Notes: generated by a model from the letters alone, not told the origin. DNA of 64,000 bases from Ruminococcus flavefaciens (GCF_900116855.1 NZ_UETD01000003.1:1-64000), one strand, 5' to 3'. Positions 35,410-44,155 are shown, counted from the stretch's first letter. Numbers and translations are program-made.

Positions 35410-35418
35410 TAAATATAA

Positions 35419-35466
35419 GCTGACAGGGGAGAGCTGAGCTTTTCTCAAAATGGTCAGCGTTTTTTC
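35419..35466 (+). terminator. Terminator of the WYL gene pair
   Basis: GCTGAC (35419-35424) pairs with GTCAGC (35453-35458) around a long loop with an inner GAGAGC/CTC fold, followed by GTTTTTT. Confidence 0.65.
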
Positions 35467-35561
35467 TCCGAAAGGGGAAATAATCAATGTGCTGTTGGAC
35501 TATTTGCACAAATATTGTTTAAAATCGTGTTAAATATTTTTGTGCAGGTGTGGGAAATTAC

Positions 35562-35591
35562 TTGACGATTTCTGCCGATTTATGGTATACT
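35562..35591 (+). promoter_or_regulatory. Promoter of the hairpin RNA at 35604
   Basis: TTGACG (35562-35567) and TATACT (35586-35591) are 18 bp apart. The start would fall close to 35598, a few bases before the RNA's closing stem. Confidence 0.65.
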
Positions 35592-35603
35592 ATAAAAAGA
35601 GAA

Positions 35604-35695
35604 AACATGATACAGCGCAGGCATTATCAATTTACATCGGAAAAGTCGCAGTATGGCATTCAGTCGCACTGCTGCTTATCATGTTATGGTTTTTT
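35604..35695 (+). ncRNA. Predicted hairpin RNA E with own promoter and T-tract, about 90 nt
   Basis: AACATGATA (35604-35612) pairs perfectly with TATCATGTT (35677-35685). The helix goes on, past a bulged C on the 5' side and a bulged T on the 3' side, with AGC/GCT and GCAG/CTGC, giving about 16 pairs. The loop is about 48 bases. A run of six T follows at 35690-35695. Promoter, closed helix and T-tract together look like an independent small RNA gene. A long helix with a bulged C near the end is Y-RNA-like; ACAGCG echoes the ACAGCA of the rtcB array. It may instead be a leader attenuator of the gene at 35955. Confidence 0.55.
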
Positions 35696-35954
35696 ATCGG
35701 TATATATCACTATTCTCAGCATCAGGCTTCCGATACCGGAGGCATTCTCTATTATATTCAAAATAAGTCTTTCAGTTTAAATTCAGCACTATACGACCGA
35801 TATTAGGACTATAACAATCGATATCTTCATTCAAAAACACAGAAACACATAAACAATGTTTTATGACTGCTTTTTCCGTTGTATGGACTGCGCTGAACTA
35901 CAAATGCCGCTTTCAGGCAAACGAGAAAAAGAAATCTGAAAGGCAAAGAGAGAT
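35696..35954. other. AT-rich leader before the radical-SAM fusion gene
   Basis: No gene is supported; frames over 35540-35806 have no ribosome site. If RNA E is not terminated, this is the 5' leader of the next gene. Confidence 0.4.
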
Positions 35955-37592
35955 ATGCTGAGAATAGAAGACTATTACACCGACGCACCGTCGGCGGGCA
36001 TTATTACAATGCTCGAGAAGCCTGAGATAGTAAACAGGCTTTTGAACACACTTATCTGTAATTTCAGGGGATTTGACTTTATGAAGCTGAAGCTTAAAGT
36101 CCACCCTGTAAGAGAGGAATTGGAGGAGTATAAGAATCTTAATCAGAGCTTTCTCGATCAGATCTTTAAGCTCCATGCATACTATGACGGTCATCAGCTT
36201 GCGCTGAAGCGCATACTGAGCGACATCAACTACGACACACATCTGAACACAAAGGTCTTTTCACCTGTTGTCGGATGTCCTGTGGGATGCAGCTATTGCT
36301 TCACCAAGAACGTGGTAGAGCATTTTGAGATCACCGAAAACTTCAAAAAGCCTGTTTTCCGCGGTCCCTACAAGATAACAAAGGACGCAGAGGGAAATGA
36401 TATCCCAGAGCTGTTCAATATTGAAAGTGAGAACCCCATTGACTGGTTCCTTACATATATGTCAGACTTCGGCTGCTGGAGACCCGAATGGCAGGAAAAT
36501 GTCCTTCAGCAGATCGTGGCAGCCAATGCTATAAAGCGCAGAAAGGGCAGATGTCCCGACACCTTCCAGCTCATCACCAAATGTCCCAAGGGCATAAGGC
36601 TCGATTCAATACCAAACGGCACAGATATCCGCAACGTTATCATTTCATGTACTGTTGACAGGAACGAGTGTACGGGACGTATCGCAGACCTTATCAGGAG
36701 AGCGGGAAATCACCGCATAACAGGCTGTATTGTATATCAGCCCGTTCTGGAGCATATTGAGCCCGTTCATCTGGACGAATTCGTTGAGACCTTCGGCAGA
36801 GACAATTCATGGGTCATCATCGGCGGTGAGATAGGCAAGGATGCTGCACCGCTGCAGTTCAGCTGGATAAAGGACATCATCGACAAATGCATTGAGCTGG
36901 GCATACCTGTAAAAATGGAACGTGATATAGTAAAGATCGTCCAAGAAAACGGCTATGAGTTCCTTGAGCAGTCTCCCGAGCCTTTGAGAAATTCAAAGGA
37001 GGTACGCAGGAGAAATCTCGCCATGAAAAATGCTTCAGCTTCGGAGTATTACATTAAGAAGGTGGACGAGCTCAAGAAGAGGCTGGAGAAGTGCTCCGGC
37101 GTTGAAAGAGCCGATATTGCAGCAACTACAATGTTCGGAGATGTGGAGCTCACCATTGAGAGCGCAAGACGTCTCCTGACAGGAGCTCCCGAATTTGATG
37201 TTATCCTTACGTCCGAGACAAAGAGTATACCTCTTGCGTACGAGATGGCGCGTCAGAGCGGCAAGGGCTATTTCGTTGCCTGCAAATCGCTGAAAATGTA
37301 TATGTCTGATTCTATCGGCGTGACAGTTACATCGGGCATGAACGATCAGGAGCTCTACCTTGAAAAGGAAGATTTTCAGGCTCTCAACGGAAAGAGGGTC
37401 CTCATTGCCGATGATGTTATCAGTACCGGCGAGTCTCCCAAGGCACTGGAAGCTCTTGTTGAAAAGGCAGGCGGAACTGTTGCAGGAAAGGTGGCTGTGC
37501 TTGCAGAGAAGAAGGCTTCGGAGCGCGGAGACATCATCTTCCTTGAATCACTTCCCGCATATTCTCAGGAAAAAACAGCCGTTAACATCTGA
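35955..37592 (+). CDS. Radical-SAM-like / phosphoribosyltransferase fusion, 545 aa
   Basis: Residues 100-330 form a radical-SAM-like domain with C108-x3-C112-x2-C115 (CPVGCSYC), GEIGKDAAPLQFSWIKDII and LGIPVKMERD, similar to the Gp37/Gp68 (DUF5131) group. The last 170 residues are a type I phosphoribosyltransferase: VILTSETKSIPLAYEMARQS and the PRPP loop VLIADDVISTGES (about 485-500), as in adenine phosphoribosyltransferase-like enzymes. The fusion is unusual. Substrate unknown; a base-exchange or base-modifying role on RNA or nucleotides is only inference from the domains and the rtcB neighbourhood. The start at 35955 follows AAAGAGAG; the ATG at 36081 is an alternative. Confidence 0.75.
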   Translation: MLRIEDYYTDAPSAGIITMLEKPEIVNRLLNTLICNFRGFDFMKLKLKVHPVREELEEYKNLNQSFLDQIFKLHAYYDGHQLALKRILSDINYDTHLNTKVFSPVVGCPVGCSYCFTKNVVEHFEITENFKKPVFRGPYKITKDAEGNDIPELFNIESENPIDWFLTYMSDFGCWRPEWQENVLQQIVAANAIKRRKGRCPDTFQLITKCPKGIRLDSIPNGTDIRNVIISCTVDRNECTGRIADLIRRAGNHRITGCIVYQPVLEHIEPVHLDEFVETFGRDNSWVIIGGEIGKDAAPLQFSWIKDIIDKCIELGIPVKMERDIVKIVQENGYEFLEQSPEPLRNSKEVRRRNLAMKNASASEYYIKKVDELKKRLEKCSGVERADIAATTMFGDVELTIESARRLLTGAPEFDVILTSETKSIPLAYEMARQSGKGYFVACKSLKMYMSDSIGVTVTSGMNDQELYLEKEDFQALNGKRVLIADDVISTGESPKALEALVEKAGGTVAGKVAVLAEKKASERGDIIFLESLPAYSQEKTAVNI

Positions 37593-37620
37593 CGGCAGCT
37601 GACATAGAACGTAAATAAAA

Positions 37621-37645
37621 AAGGCGGCTTTGCCGCCTTTTTTTG
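37621..37645. terminator. Bidirectional terminator
   Basis: AAGGCGGC and GCCGCCTT pair around a 3-base loop, with a long A run before and T run after, serving both convergent genes. Confidence 0.95.
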
Positions 37646-37646
37646 T

Positions 37647-38510
37647 TTATCTGAGGAAGCTGCGGAAGAGATCCAGCTGCTCCGAGTTGGCTGCTGCTGC
37701 GTTTTTGTCCCTGACATTGCAGTGGAAAACGTGCCCCAGCCTGTTATTTTCATCGCCGTATATCTTCGAGACATATCTCACGCCCTTTGCTTTCAGAGCG
37801 TCCTCCATGGGCTTCTGCTGATCCTTCATGAAGTCATCGACGGCTGTCATGAGAAAGCAGGGCGGATAGTCTGCGGTGATATGATCTGTGGTGTGGAGCA
37901 GCTCCAGCACCTTGTCGGCGTTATTCTTCGGCAGAGTGTTGATGTAGAAATCCGCCCTGCCTTTTGCGGTATAGGTGCCGCAGTTGAGCCCCAGTGCTCT
38001 CAGTCTCAGTCCCTTGGGAGGTTTTACGGGAAAGTTCCCTGCAAGTTCGGGGCAGGTGAGTACAGCCGCATATGCCGCCATACCCGTGGCTCCCGAGGAG
38101 TCGCCCACACCGAACAGCGCGTCGGTGTCAAAGCCGTATTTGTCGGCGTTTTTCAGCACAAAGCGGAACACCTCATTGATGTCTTCAAAAGCCGCAGGAA
38201 AGCGATGCTTCGGCGCAAGGCGATAGCTGGGATCGACAACGGCAAAGCCCTGCTCAGCCAGCGACATACAGTAGAAACGATAGGTCTCTTTGGTGCCGTA
38301 TATCCAGCCGCCGCCGTGAAAGCTGACAATGGTCGGCAGCGGTCCCGTTATGTTCTTCGGACGGTAAATATCGAGCAATCCGTACTTTTTGTCCTTGCCG
38401 TACCTGATATCGCAGAAGCACTCCACTCCCTCGGGAACTGTCAGCCCCTTGTCACGGGCGTTATCGCTGTGCCTGCACATCATTCTGAATATCATTGTCT
38501 TAAGCGACAT
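37647..38510 (-). CDS. Alpha/beta hydrolase, esterase/lipase of the HSL type, 287 aa
   Basis: FHGGGWIYG is the oxyanion-hole motif of hormone-sensitive-lipase-like esterases. GDSSGATG holds the nucleophilic Ser; an acid in the DDFMKD region and the His in LGHVFHCN complete the triad. No signal peptide, so it acts in the cytoplasm, perhaps removing acetyl or other ester groups from imported oligosaccharides. The start at 38510 follows AAAGGA. It may share a transcript with the dockerin gene upstream on the same strand (53-bp gap). Confidence 0.85.
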   Translation of the reverse strand: MSLKTMIFRMMCRHSDNARDKGLTVPEGVECFCDIRYGKDKKYGLLDIYRPKNITGPLPTIVSFHGGGWIYGTKETYRFYCMSLAEQGFAVVDPSYRLAPKHRFPAAFEDINEVFRFVLKNADKYGFDTDALFGVGDSSGATGMAAYAAVLTCPELAGNFPVKPPKGLRLRALGLNCGTYTAKGRADFYINTLPKNNADKVLELLHTTDHITADYPPCFLMTAVDDFMKDQQKPMEDALKAKGVRYVSKIYGDENNRLGHVFHCNVRDKNAAAANSEQLDLFRSFLR

Positions 38511-38562
38511 TGCTATGTTCCTTTCCGGTGGTTCTCCATTATATCAGAGTATGATCTGCTGC

Positions 38563-40314
38563 TCATTCTTGTGCTCCCCATGATTCTGTCTGATCAGTAT
38601 TCTGATAATGTCGGGCTATTTCTTTGATATCAGACATAACATCGCTTCTGAAGCGCAATACTTCGGCAGTTTCGCCGTTAGCGTAGGTTATCTTGTAATT
38701 ATATGAGAAGCTGTCTGCCATCTGGTGTTCAAATGGGGATGGCTCATTGGCGATGATCTCTGCGTAGTCCACGGACATTATGCTGAGATATTCCTCCTTG
38801 GTTATATCGTATACCACAGTCTCATCATTGCGGACGAGTCCGCCGCGCTTAGGAGCGGCGAGTTTATATTCCCCATCCTCATGATATACCTTCCATTTAT
38901 TGTATGTGCCTATAAATCCGCCTGCTTCGGTAAGCTCCAGCGCTACGGGAGCCACAGGCTTGTTTATTACAGCCTTTCTCATGAGTACAAGGTCGAAAAC
39001 GTCGATGATGCCGTCCTTTGTGTAGTCGCCTGCTGACCAGTCTGCCAGCACTGTATCAGAGTCGAAGAGCAGCCATTTCTGCATTAGCACCAGATCGGCA
39101 AGGGACAGAGTTCCGTCGCCGTTCACATCTCCCGAGGGATCGGCAATGACCTTGTATACGATGCTCTCAGCGCCGTTCTCATATTTCGTGACTTCCACAT
39201 GATCGTCGGAAACAAGGATCGTGTCGGGGATAGTGGGCGCTTTGAAGCCATAGGGCATAGCGAGGTATGTGGACTCGTCGATAGGGTGCTCCATATTGCG
39301 GAGTATGCAGGGATTTGAAGTTATATCAGCTATCGTGGGACTTACTCCGGGAGTGTTGACTATCTGCTTTACGGCAAAGCCCTTGTTCTTTGTTACGTCA
39401 ATGGGCTCGCCGCTGTCATAGTCCAGAACAGTGATCCTGACATCATCGGGGAGCAGCACATTTTGCGCGTTATCCATGACCAGACAGTCCGCGGTGATGG
39501 TCTTCTCGGGCTCTGACGAGCTGTAAACGGGAGCGTATCCGAATGTTATTCTGTCGTAGCCGTCCTTGACGCCCTCAAAGATATAGACTGAGTTCTGGAT
39601 GCCTCCGTCGCGCACCGTATCCTCGATCTCGCTTGCATTTAATACTTTTTTGAGTGCAAGGCAGTCGCCGCTCTTCTGGAACCGTGACCATTCATAGGCG
39701 GTGCCGCTGTTTTGTGAAAGGCAGAACAGGACAAGGGTGTCCTTTGCCGAGATCGGACCGTTCTTTTCGACGTATTCGCTGAACTCCGCAGGACTGTCTG
39801 GGAGCCAGCTTAAAATATCTGTCTCGGTAATATTCAGATAGTTGTCCACGGAGAAGGAGTAGTGTGCAGCTTCATTGGTGATACCGAGGTCCGGCTGCGT
39901 ATCCTGCATCCATGTGTCGATAACAGAGATATCAAAGCTTCCGGGGCGCTGTGAACAATAGACTGCCACAGTGAGATCCTTTGATTGCTTGCCTATTATC
40001 TTTTTGTGCTTGACCTCTGTCATCGCATTTCCTGTGACCTCGAAACTGTAACGCTCCTGACCTATGGCGCTTGCGGGACCCGTCATGATATCCTCGGGGA
40101 ATACGATGCAGACATAGTCGCCCTGAATGTGTACGGCGCCGTAGGTATTGTGGAATTTGATGGCAGACTCAAGGTCGTCGGGCACCCAGTCAGGCACATA
40201 GACGTCATTTGCAGAGGGCGTGACGACAATGTCTGCTGATGATGCAGGTAAAGCTGAGGAGAGAGGGATGATTGCGGCTGCTGTGAGCGCAGCGATAGTT
40301 TTTCCGATATTCAT
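38563..40314 (-). CDS. Secreted dockerin protein, paralogue of the protein at 27484, 583 aa
   Basis: Signal peptide (MNIGKTIAALTAAAIIPLSS), then about 380 residues related to the N-terminal part of the protein at 27484 (VPDWVPDDLESAIKFHNTYG; ILSWLPDSPAEFSEYVEKNG; a TSNPCI motif before the dockerin). A dockerin follows (GDVNGDGTLSLADLVLMQKW; DGIIDVFDLVLMRKAV), then a 120-residue C-terminal domain that differs from that of its paralogue. The shared region has no family name known to me. ATG at 40314 is chosen because GGAAGG lies before it; a GTG 3 codons upstream is weaker. Confidence 0.8.
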   Translation of the reverse strand: MNIGKTIAALTAAAIIPLSSALPASSADIVVTPSANDVYVPDWVPDDLESAIKFHNTYGAVHIQGDYVCIVFPEDIMTGPASAIGQERYSFEVTGNAMTEVKHKKIIGKQSKDLTVAVYCSQRPGSFDISVIDTWMQDTQPDLGITNEAAHYSFSVDNYLNITETDILSWLPDSPAEFSEYVEKNGPISAKDTLVLFCLSQNSGTAYEWSRFQKSGDCLALKKVLNASEIEDTVRDGGIQNSVYIFEGVKDGYDRITFGYAPVYSSSEPEKTITADCLVMDNAQNVLLPDDVRITVLDYDSGEPIDVTKNKGFAVKQIVNTPGVSPTIADITSNPCILRNMEHPIDESTYLAMPYGFKAPTIPDTILVSDDHVEVTKYENGAESIVYKVIADPSGDVNGDGTLSLADLVLMQKWLLFDSDTVLADWSAGDYTKDGIIDVFDLVLMRKAVINKPVAPVALELTEAGGFIGTYNKWKVYHEDGEYKLAAPKRGGLVRNDETVVYDITKEEYLSIMSVDYAEIIANEPSPFEHQMADSFSYNYKITYANGETAEVLRFRSDVMSDIKEIARHYQNTDQTESWGAQE

Positions 40315-40459
40315 AATTTTCACCTTCCGTTCGTTGAGTTTGACCGCTGACGAATAATTGATTTTTGCCTGTGTTTCCGAACAAAGTTCCGTACCCTCAT
40401 TATATCACAGCATATGGCTTATTGCAATAGAAAAAAGCCGATTTTACGGAGGTTTTTCC

Positions 40460-40488
40460 TTGACAAACACAGTGTATCATGGCATAAT
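40460..40488 (+). promoter_or_regulatory. Promoter of the S24/S26-like gene
   Basis: TTGACA (40460-40465) and CATAAT (40483-40488) are 17 bp apart. Confidence 0.75.
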
Positions 40489-40518
40489 ATTAGTACAAAG
40501 CATAATGCGGAGGAAGAT

Positions 40519-40956
40519 ATGACGACCTTTGAAGAAGAAATAGAGAAAAACGGCAGGCTCGTATACACAAATGTGGGGGACAGTATGCGCCCCCTCATCA
40601 GACAGGGCAGGGACCTGCTCATAATAGAAAAGCCGCAGGGACGGCTCAAAAAGTACGATGTGCCGCTTTATAAGCGCGACAGCGGGCAGTACGTCCTTCA
40701 CCGCATACTGAAAGTCCGTGACAGCGACTATGTTATCTGCGGAGACAACCGCTGGACAAAGGAGTACGGAATTACCGACCGCCATATAATCGGAGTCCTC
40801 ACGGCAGTGGTGAGGGACGGCAAAGAGATGTCTGTGACCGATAAGCGGTACAAAGCCTATGTTCATCTCTGGTGCGGACTTTTTCCTGTCAGGGCATTCA
40901 TACTGAAAGTGAGGGCGCTTCCGCGGTGGCTCAGGCTGAAAACGGGAAAGAAATAA
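40519..40956 (+). CDS. Small S24/S26 (signal-peptidase-like) protein, 145 aa
   Basis: VGDSMRPLIRQGRDLL carries the catalytic Ser of the S24/S26 fold, and VLHRILKV aligns with the second catalytic motif, with His where bacterial signal peptidases have Lys, as in the SipW/ER type. ICGDNRW follows. Unlike signal peptidase I there is no N-terminal membrane anchor. The ATG at 40519 follows GGAGGAAG. The next gene, after a terminator, encodes a C39-like protein, so two small protease-like proteins are side by side. Possible role in processing a peptide; substrate unknown. Confidence 0.75.
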   Translation: MTTFEEEIEKNGRLVYTNVGDSMRPLIRQGRDLLIIEKPQGRLKKYDVPLYKRDSGQYVLHRILKVRDSDYVICGDNRWTKEYGITDRHIIGVLTAVVRDGKEMSVTDKRYKAYVHLWCGLFPVRAFILKVRALPRWLRLKTGKK

Positions 40957-40960
40957 CCGG

Positions 40961-40993
40961 AGCGGTGTACAGATATCCTGCACACCGCTTTTT
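40961..40993 (+). terminator. Terminator
   Basis: AGCGGTGT (40961-40968) pairs with ACACCGCT (40982-40989), followed by T5. Confidence 0.85.
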
Positions 40994-41045
40994 GCAGTTG
41001 CTTTACGGGCGGATATGGTGTAAAATATAGATACGAGGTGATACA

Positions 41046-41399
41046 ATGAACATCGAATACATCCACGAGCCCACCGACTTACAGTGCGGTCAGGCGGTGC
41101 TGGCGATGGTGCTTGGGAAAACTCCCGAATACATCTGCGGCTTCCTTGACAATGACCGCGAGACCGACCTCAGGGAGATGAAGCACACCTTCCGCGCACA
41201 CGGAGTCTCCATATCCGACGAGAGAAAACAGGTGCAGACAAAGGATGAGCTTCCGCCGCTGTGCCTGCTGAGCCTTGAAACTCCGCGGTGCTGGCACTGG
41301 TCGCTGTACTGTGAGGGTACATTCTACGACCCCGAGCACGGAGTCATGGAGGACTTTCCGCAGTCAGCAAGAAAGTACTTCTGGAAGCTGGAGCTGTAA
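41046..41399 (+). CDS. Small C39-like cysteine protease-fold protein, 117 aa
   Basis: DLQCGQAVLAMVLG puts Cys14 at the start of a helix, as in C39/papain-like proteases. HWSLYCEGTFYDPEHG gives the His and a following Asp. At 117 residues it is the bare catalytic fold without a transporter or membrane part. Many such proteins act on leader peptides or are inactive relatives. A promoter TTGCTT-N17-TAAAAT (40998-41026) and GAGGTGA ribosome site precede it. Confidence in the fold is moderate and in the function low. Confidence 0.6.
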   Translation: MNIEYIHEPTDLQCGQAVLAMVLGKTPEYICGFLDNDRETDLREMKHTFRAHGVSISDERKQVQTKDELPPLCLLSLETPRCWHWSLYCEGTFYDPEHGVMEDFPQSARKYFWKLEL

Positions 41400-41454
41400 A
41401 CGCTATTAAGTGATATTACATAATTTTTTTATTTGAACTGTAATAATATATTAA

Positions 41455-41483
41455 TTGACAGGGTTCGTCAAAAGTGGTAAAAT
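41455..41483 (+). promoter_or_regulatory. Promoter of the lipoprotein-radA pair
   Basis: TTGACA (41455-41460) and TAAAAT (41478-41483) are 17 bp apart. Confidence 0.8.
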
Positions 41484-41515
41484 AATCATATATAGATATT
41501 CGGGAGGACACAACA

Positions 41516-42577
41516 ATGAAAATTGCCAAGATATTATCCGCTATGACCGCAGCCGTTACTCTTGCTGCACTTGCAGGCTGCAGCAGCAAGAAACAGACCG
41601 AAAGCTCTGAGACAGACCCTCTTGCGCCCAAGACAGCTCCCCAGAACGTAACATTCGACTGGCAGGAGCCCTTCGAGACCATCATCATGGCGTTCAAGAA
41701 TTCCGACAGATATACCGATACGTCAATGTTTGAGATACGCGACCTGACAGGGGACAACGTGCCCGAGCTCATTATCTCGCCCTCCGACGATGTCGCCTCA
41801 AAGTGCGAGGTGTACAAACTCATCGGAAGCAGAGCCGACCTTATTGCAAATTCGGGCTCCTACGGCACCATCGACTACATCCCCTCCGCAAATGCCATCG
41901 GCTATGTTTACGAGGGTACGGGCTTCAGCATGGGCGAGTATCAGACCTATCAGGACGGCGGCTTCGTCACCGATGTAAGCTTCTACAACAATGCGGGAAG
42001 CGCTTCCTCCGGAGCTGTTATCCGCTATGAGATAAACGGCGAGGACGTTACCCTTTCAAAGTATCAGGAGGCTCTTATCCCTTATCAGGAATTCACCGTT
42101 AAGGTGGGAAGAAAGTTCTCCGTAGGCACAAATGCCGTAAACTATGCTATCCGCCGTGATGCGTGCTGGAATGAGGTGCTCACCGACGAGCAGAAGCAGC
42201 TCTACAAGGATAAGCTCAATGAGATAATGGGAAGCGGAGAGCTGAAGGACGCAGCATTCGAGGTAGTTGACCTTGACCTGAACGAGCTTCCCGAGGTGGT
42301 AGTTTCCACAGGTCTCCTCAACGATTCGGATACACGCATACTCTATCTTGATACCGACGGAGTAAAGGAACTCTCAATAGCCTCTGACGCAGACGGCGGA
42401 ATCCAGTTCGATATCAGCTCAAAGATATTCTATGCTGCCGACTACTACGGCTCGATCCAGTGCTGGTCGATCGCAGGAGCGGAAATAGACGGCTTCCAGC
42501 CATCAGACAGCATTATGCGCTGCGGAAGAAAGTATGACCTTACAGCCGAGAATATCGAGAACGCCTTTATCGCATGA
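41516..42577 (+). CDS. Lipoprotein of unknown function, 353 aa
   Basis: The signal sequence ends in LAGC with Cys22 as lipidation site. The mature part has two similar halves, each with a stretch like FEIRDLTGDNVPELIIS or FEVVDLDLNELPEVVVS, a calcium-loop-like or VCBS-like D-x-N-x-x-PE motif. The protein is thus probably a surface beta-propeller-like or repeat protein; no enzyme motif is seen. Ribosome site GGGAGGAC. radA follows after 8 bp, so the two are cotranscribed. Confidence 0.7.
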   Translation: MKIAKILSAMTAAVTLAALAGCSSKKQTESSETDPLAPKTAPQNVTFDWQEPFETIIMAFKNSDRYTDTSMFEIRDLTGDNVPELIISPSDDVASKCEVYKLIGSRADLIANSGSYGTIDYIPSANAIGYVYEGTGFSMGEYQTYQDGGFVTDVSFYNNAGSASSGAVIRYEINGEDVTLSKYQEALIPYQEFTVKVGRKFSVGTNAVNYAIRRDACWNEVLTDEQKQLYKDKLNEIMGSGELKDAAFEVVDLDLNELPEVVVSTGLLNDSDTRILYLDTDGVKELSIASDADGGIQFDISSKIFYAADYYGSIQCWSIAGAEIDGFQPSDSIMRCGRKYDLTAENIENAFIA

Positions 42578-42585
42578 GGTGATCT

Positions 42586-43962
42586 ATGGCTAAATCAAAA
42601 TATATCTACACCTGCAATCAGTGCGGATACGAAAGCACCAAATGGAACGGCAAATGCCCTTCCTGCGGCGCATGGAACAGCTTCGAGGAGGATATCGCCG
42701 ATATCTCTCCCGCAGGCGGTCGGGCAGCGGCTTCACAGGAGGCTGCCCCCGATCTTTCCGACAGTATCCTTGAGCTTGAGGATATAGGCGCCGATAGCGA
42801 CGTCCGCTATGACACAGGTATCGGAGAGCTGAACAGAGTCCTCGGCGGAGGTCTTGTGAAAGGCTCTCTTGTTCTTCTCGGCGGTGAACCGGGTATAGGA
42901 AAGAGTACCATTCTTCTCCAGATATGCCAGTTCCTCGGCGAGGACCACTCGGTACTGTACGTTTCGGGAGAGGAGTCCGCGAGACAGATAAAGCTCCGCG
43001 CACAGCGCCTCGGCGTTGATACCGAGAACCTTTATATCCTTACCGCTACGGACGCAGAGGCTGTTGCCCGTACCATAGCGTCAAGCGCTCCCGATATCGC
43101 GATAATCGACTCTATCCAGACCATGAGCATAGGCAGGATAACCTCCAGTCCCGGAAGTCTCACGCAGGTCAGAGAGTGTACGAACCTGTTCATGCACACC
43201 GCGAAAAATCAGGAGATACCCATTATCATAGTGGGGCATGTCAATAAGGACGGCGCCATCGCAGGACCAAAGGTGATGGAGCACATCGTTGACGCGGTGC
43301 TGTATTTTGAGGGAGAGCGCCATCAGAGCTACCGCATACTCCGCGCGGTGAAGAACCGTTTCGGCTCCACCAACGAGATAGGCGTTTTTGAGATGCTGGA
43401 CAAGGGACTCCGCGAGGTGGCGAACCCGTCACAGATGCTCCTTGAGGGGCGTCCCCATAACGTGTCGGGTACCTGTGTTGCCTGTGTTATGGAGGGCAGC
43501 AGACCCATTCTCGCAGAGGTGCAGGCTCTTGCTTCAAAGACCGGCTATGCCGCTCCGAGACGAATGGCAACGGGCTTTGACTTCAACAGGCTCAATATCA
43601 TCATTGCCGTGCTGGAAAAGCGTCTGGGGGTATATATGGGAACTCTTGACGTTTACCTAAACATCGTCGGCGGATTCCGTCTGGACGAGCCTGCGGGAGA
43701 CCTTCCCGTGGCAATGGCGCTTTACTCGGGGATCATGGATAAGCAGATAGACGAGGAACTCATCGCCTTCGGAGAGATAGGTCTCGGCGGTGAGATACGC
43801 TCTGTTTCACATATAGCTCAGCGTATAAGAGAGGCTGAACGTATGGGATTTAAGACCTGCGTGATGCCGAAGCAGTCCATGTCGGCAGTTGACCCGAAGG
43901 AATACGATATAGAGATAATACCTGCATCAACGCTGAAGCAGGCATTCGCCGTTATAAAATAA
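42586..43962 (+). CDS. radA: DNA repair protein RadA (Sms), 458 aa
   Basis: RadA is a hexameric helicase-like RecA relative that helps branch migration in recombination. Seen here: N-terminal zinc finger (CNQCGYES...CPSCGAW), Walker A GEPGIGKS, the RadA-specific KNRFG motif (KNRFGSTNE) and a C-terminal Lon-protease-like domain. Length is typical. GAGGTGA precedes the ATG. It is cotranscribed with the upstream lipoprotein gene and ends at a hairpin (44001-44051). Confidence 0.96.
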   Translation: MAKSKYIYTCNQCGYESTKWNGKCPSCGAWNSFEEDIADISPAGGRAAASQEAAPDLSDSILELEDIGADSDVRYDTGIGELNRVLGGGLVKGSLVLLGGEPGIGKSTILLQICQFLGEDHSVLYVSGEESARQIKLRAQRLGVDTENLYILTATDAEAVARTIASSAPDIAIIDSIQTMSIGRITSSPGSLTQVRECTNLFMHTAKNQEIPIIIVGHVNKDGAIAGPKVMEHIVDAVLYFEGERHQSYRILRAVKNRFGSTNEIGVFEMLDKGLREVANPSQMLLEGRPHNVSGTCVACVMEGSRPILAEVQALASKTGYAAPRRMATGFDFNRLNIIIAVLEKRLGVYMGTLDVYLNIVGGFRLDEPAGDLPVAMALYSGIMDKQIDEELIAFGEIGLGGEIRSVSHIAQRIREAERMGFKTCVMPKQSMSAVDPKEYDIEIIPASTLKQAFAVIK

Positions 43963-44000
43963 CGTGGAGAGATAAGGACGGCGGCCATATAAAAGTATTA

Positions 44001-44051
44001 GCCATAGTATTTCTGATGTGCAGTCGGAAAGACTATGGCGTTTCTGTTTTT
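44001..44051 (+). terminator. Probable terminator of radA
   Basis: GCCATAGT (44001-44008) pairs with ACTATGGC (44032-44039), followed by GTTTCTGTTTTT. The loop is long (23 bases). Confidence 0.6.
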
Positions 44052-44130
44052 AGCATAACACCATAATGTGTTCAAATATAAATCGGTATTTATCGGTTTA
44101 TCCATTAAATTTTGAAGCCTTTAGCATATT

Positions 44131-44155
44131 GTAGGGACGCGCATTGCGCGTCCGC
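44131..44155. repeat. GC-rich palindrome in the radA-yfiH gap
   Basis: GGACGCGCA (44135-44143) and TGCGCGTCC (44145-44153) form a perfect 9-bp palindrome around one T, in an otherwise AT-rich 300-bp gap with no gene. It resembles short REP-type elements of gut Firmicutes; one copy is seen in the window. Confidence 0.65.

Noticed and set aside
35540..35806. 76- and 88-codon open frames as genes
   Set aside because: Overlapping frames without ribosome sites that run across a promoter and a well-formed hairpin with T-tract.
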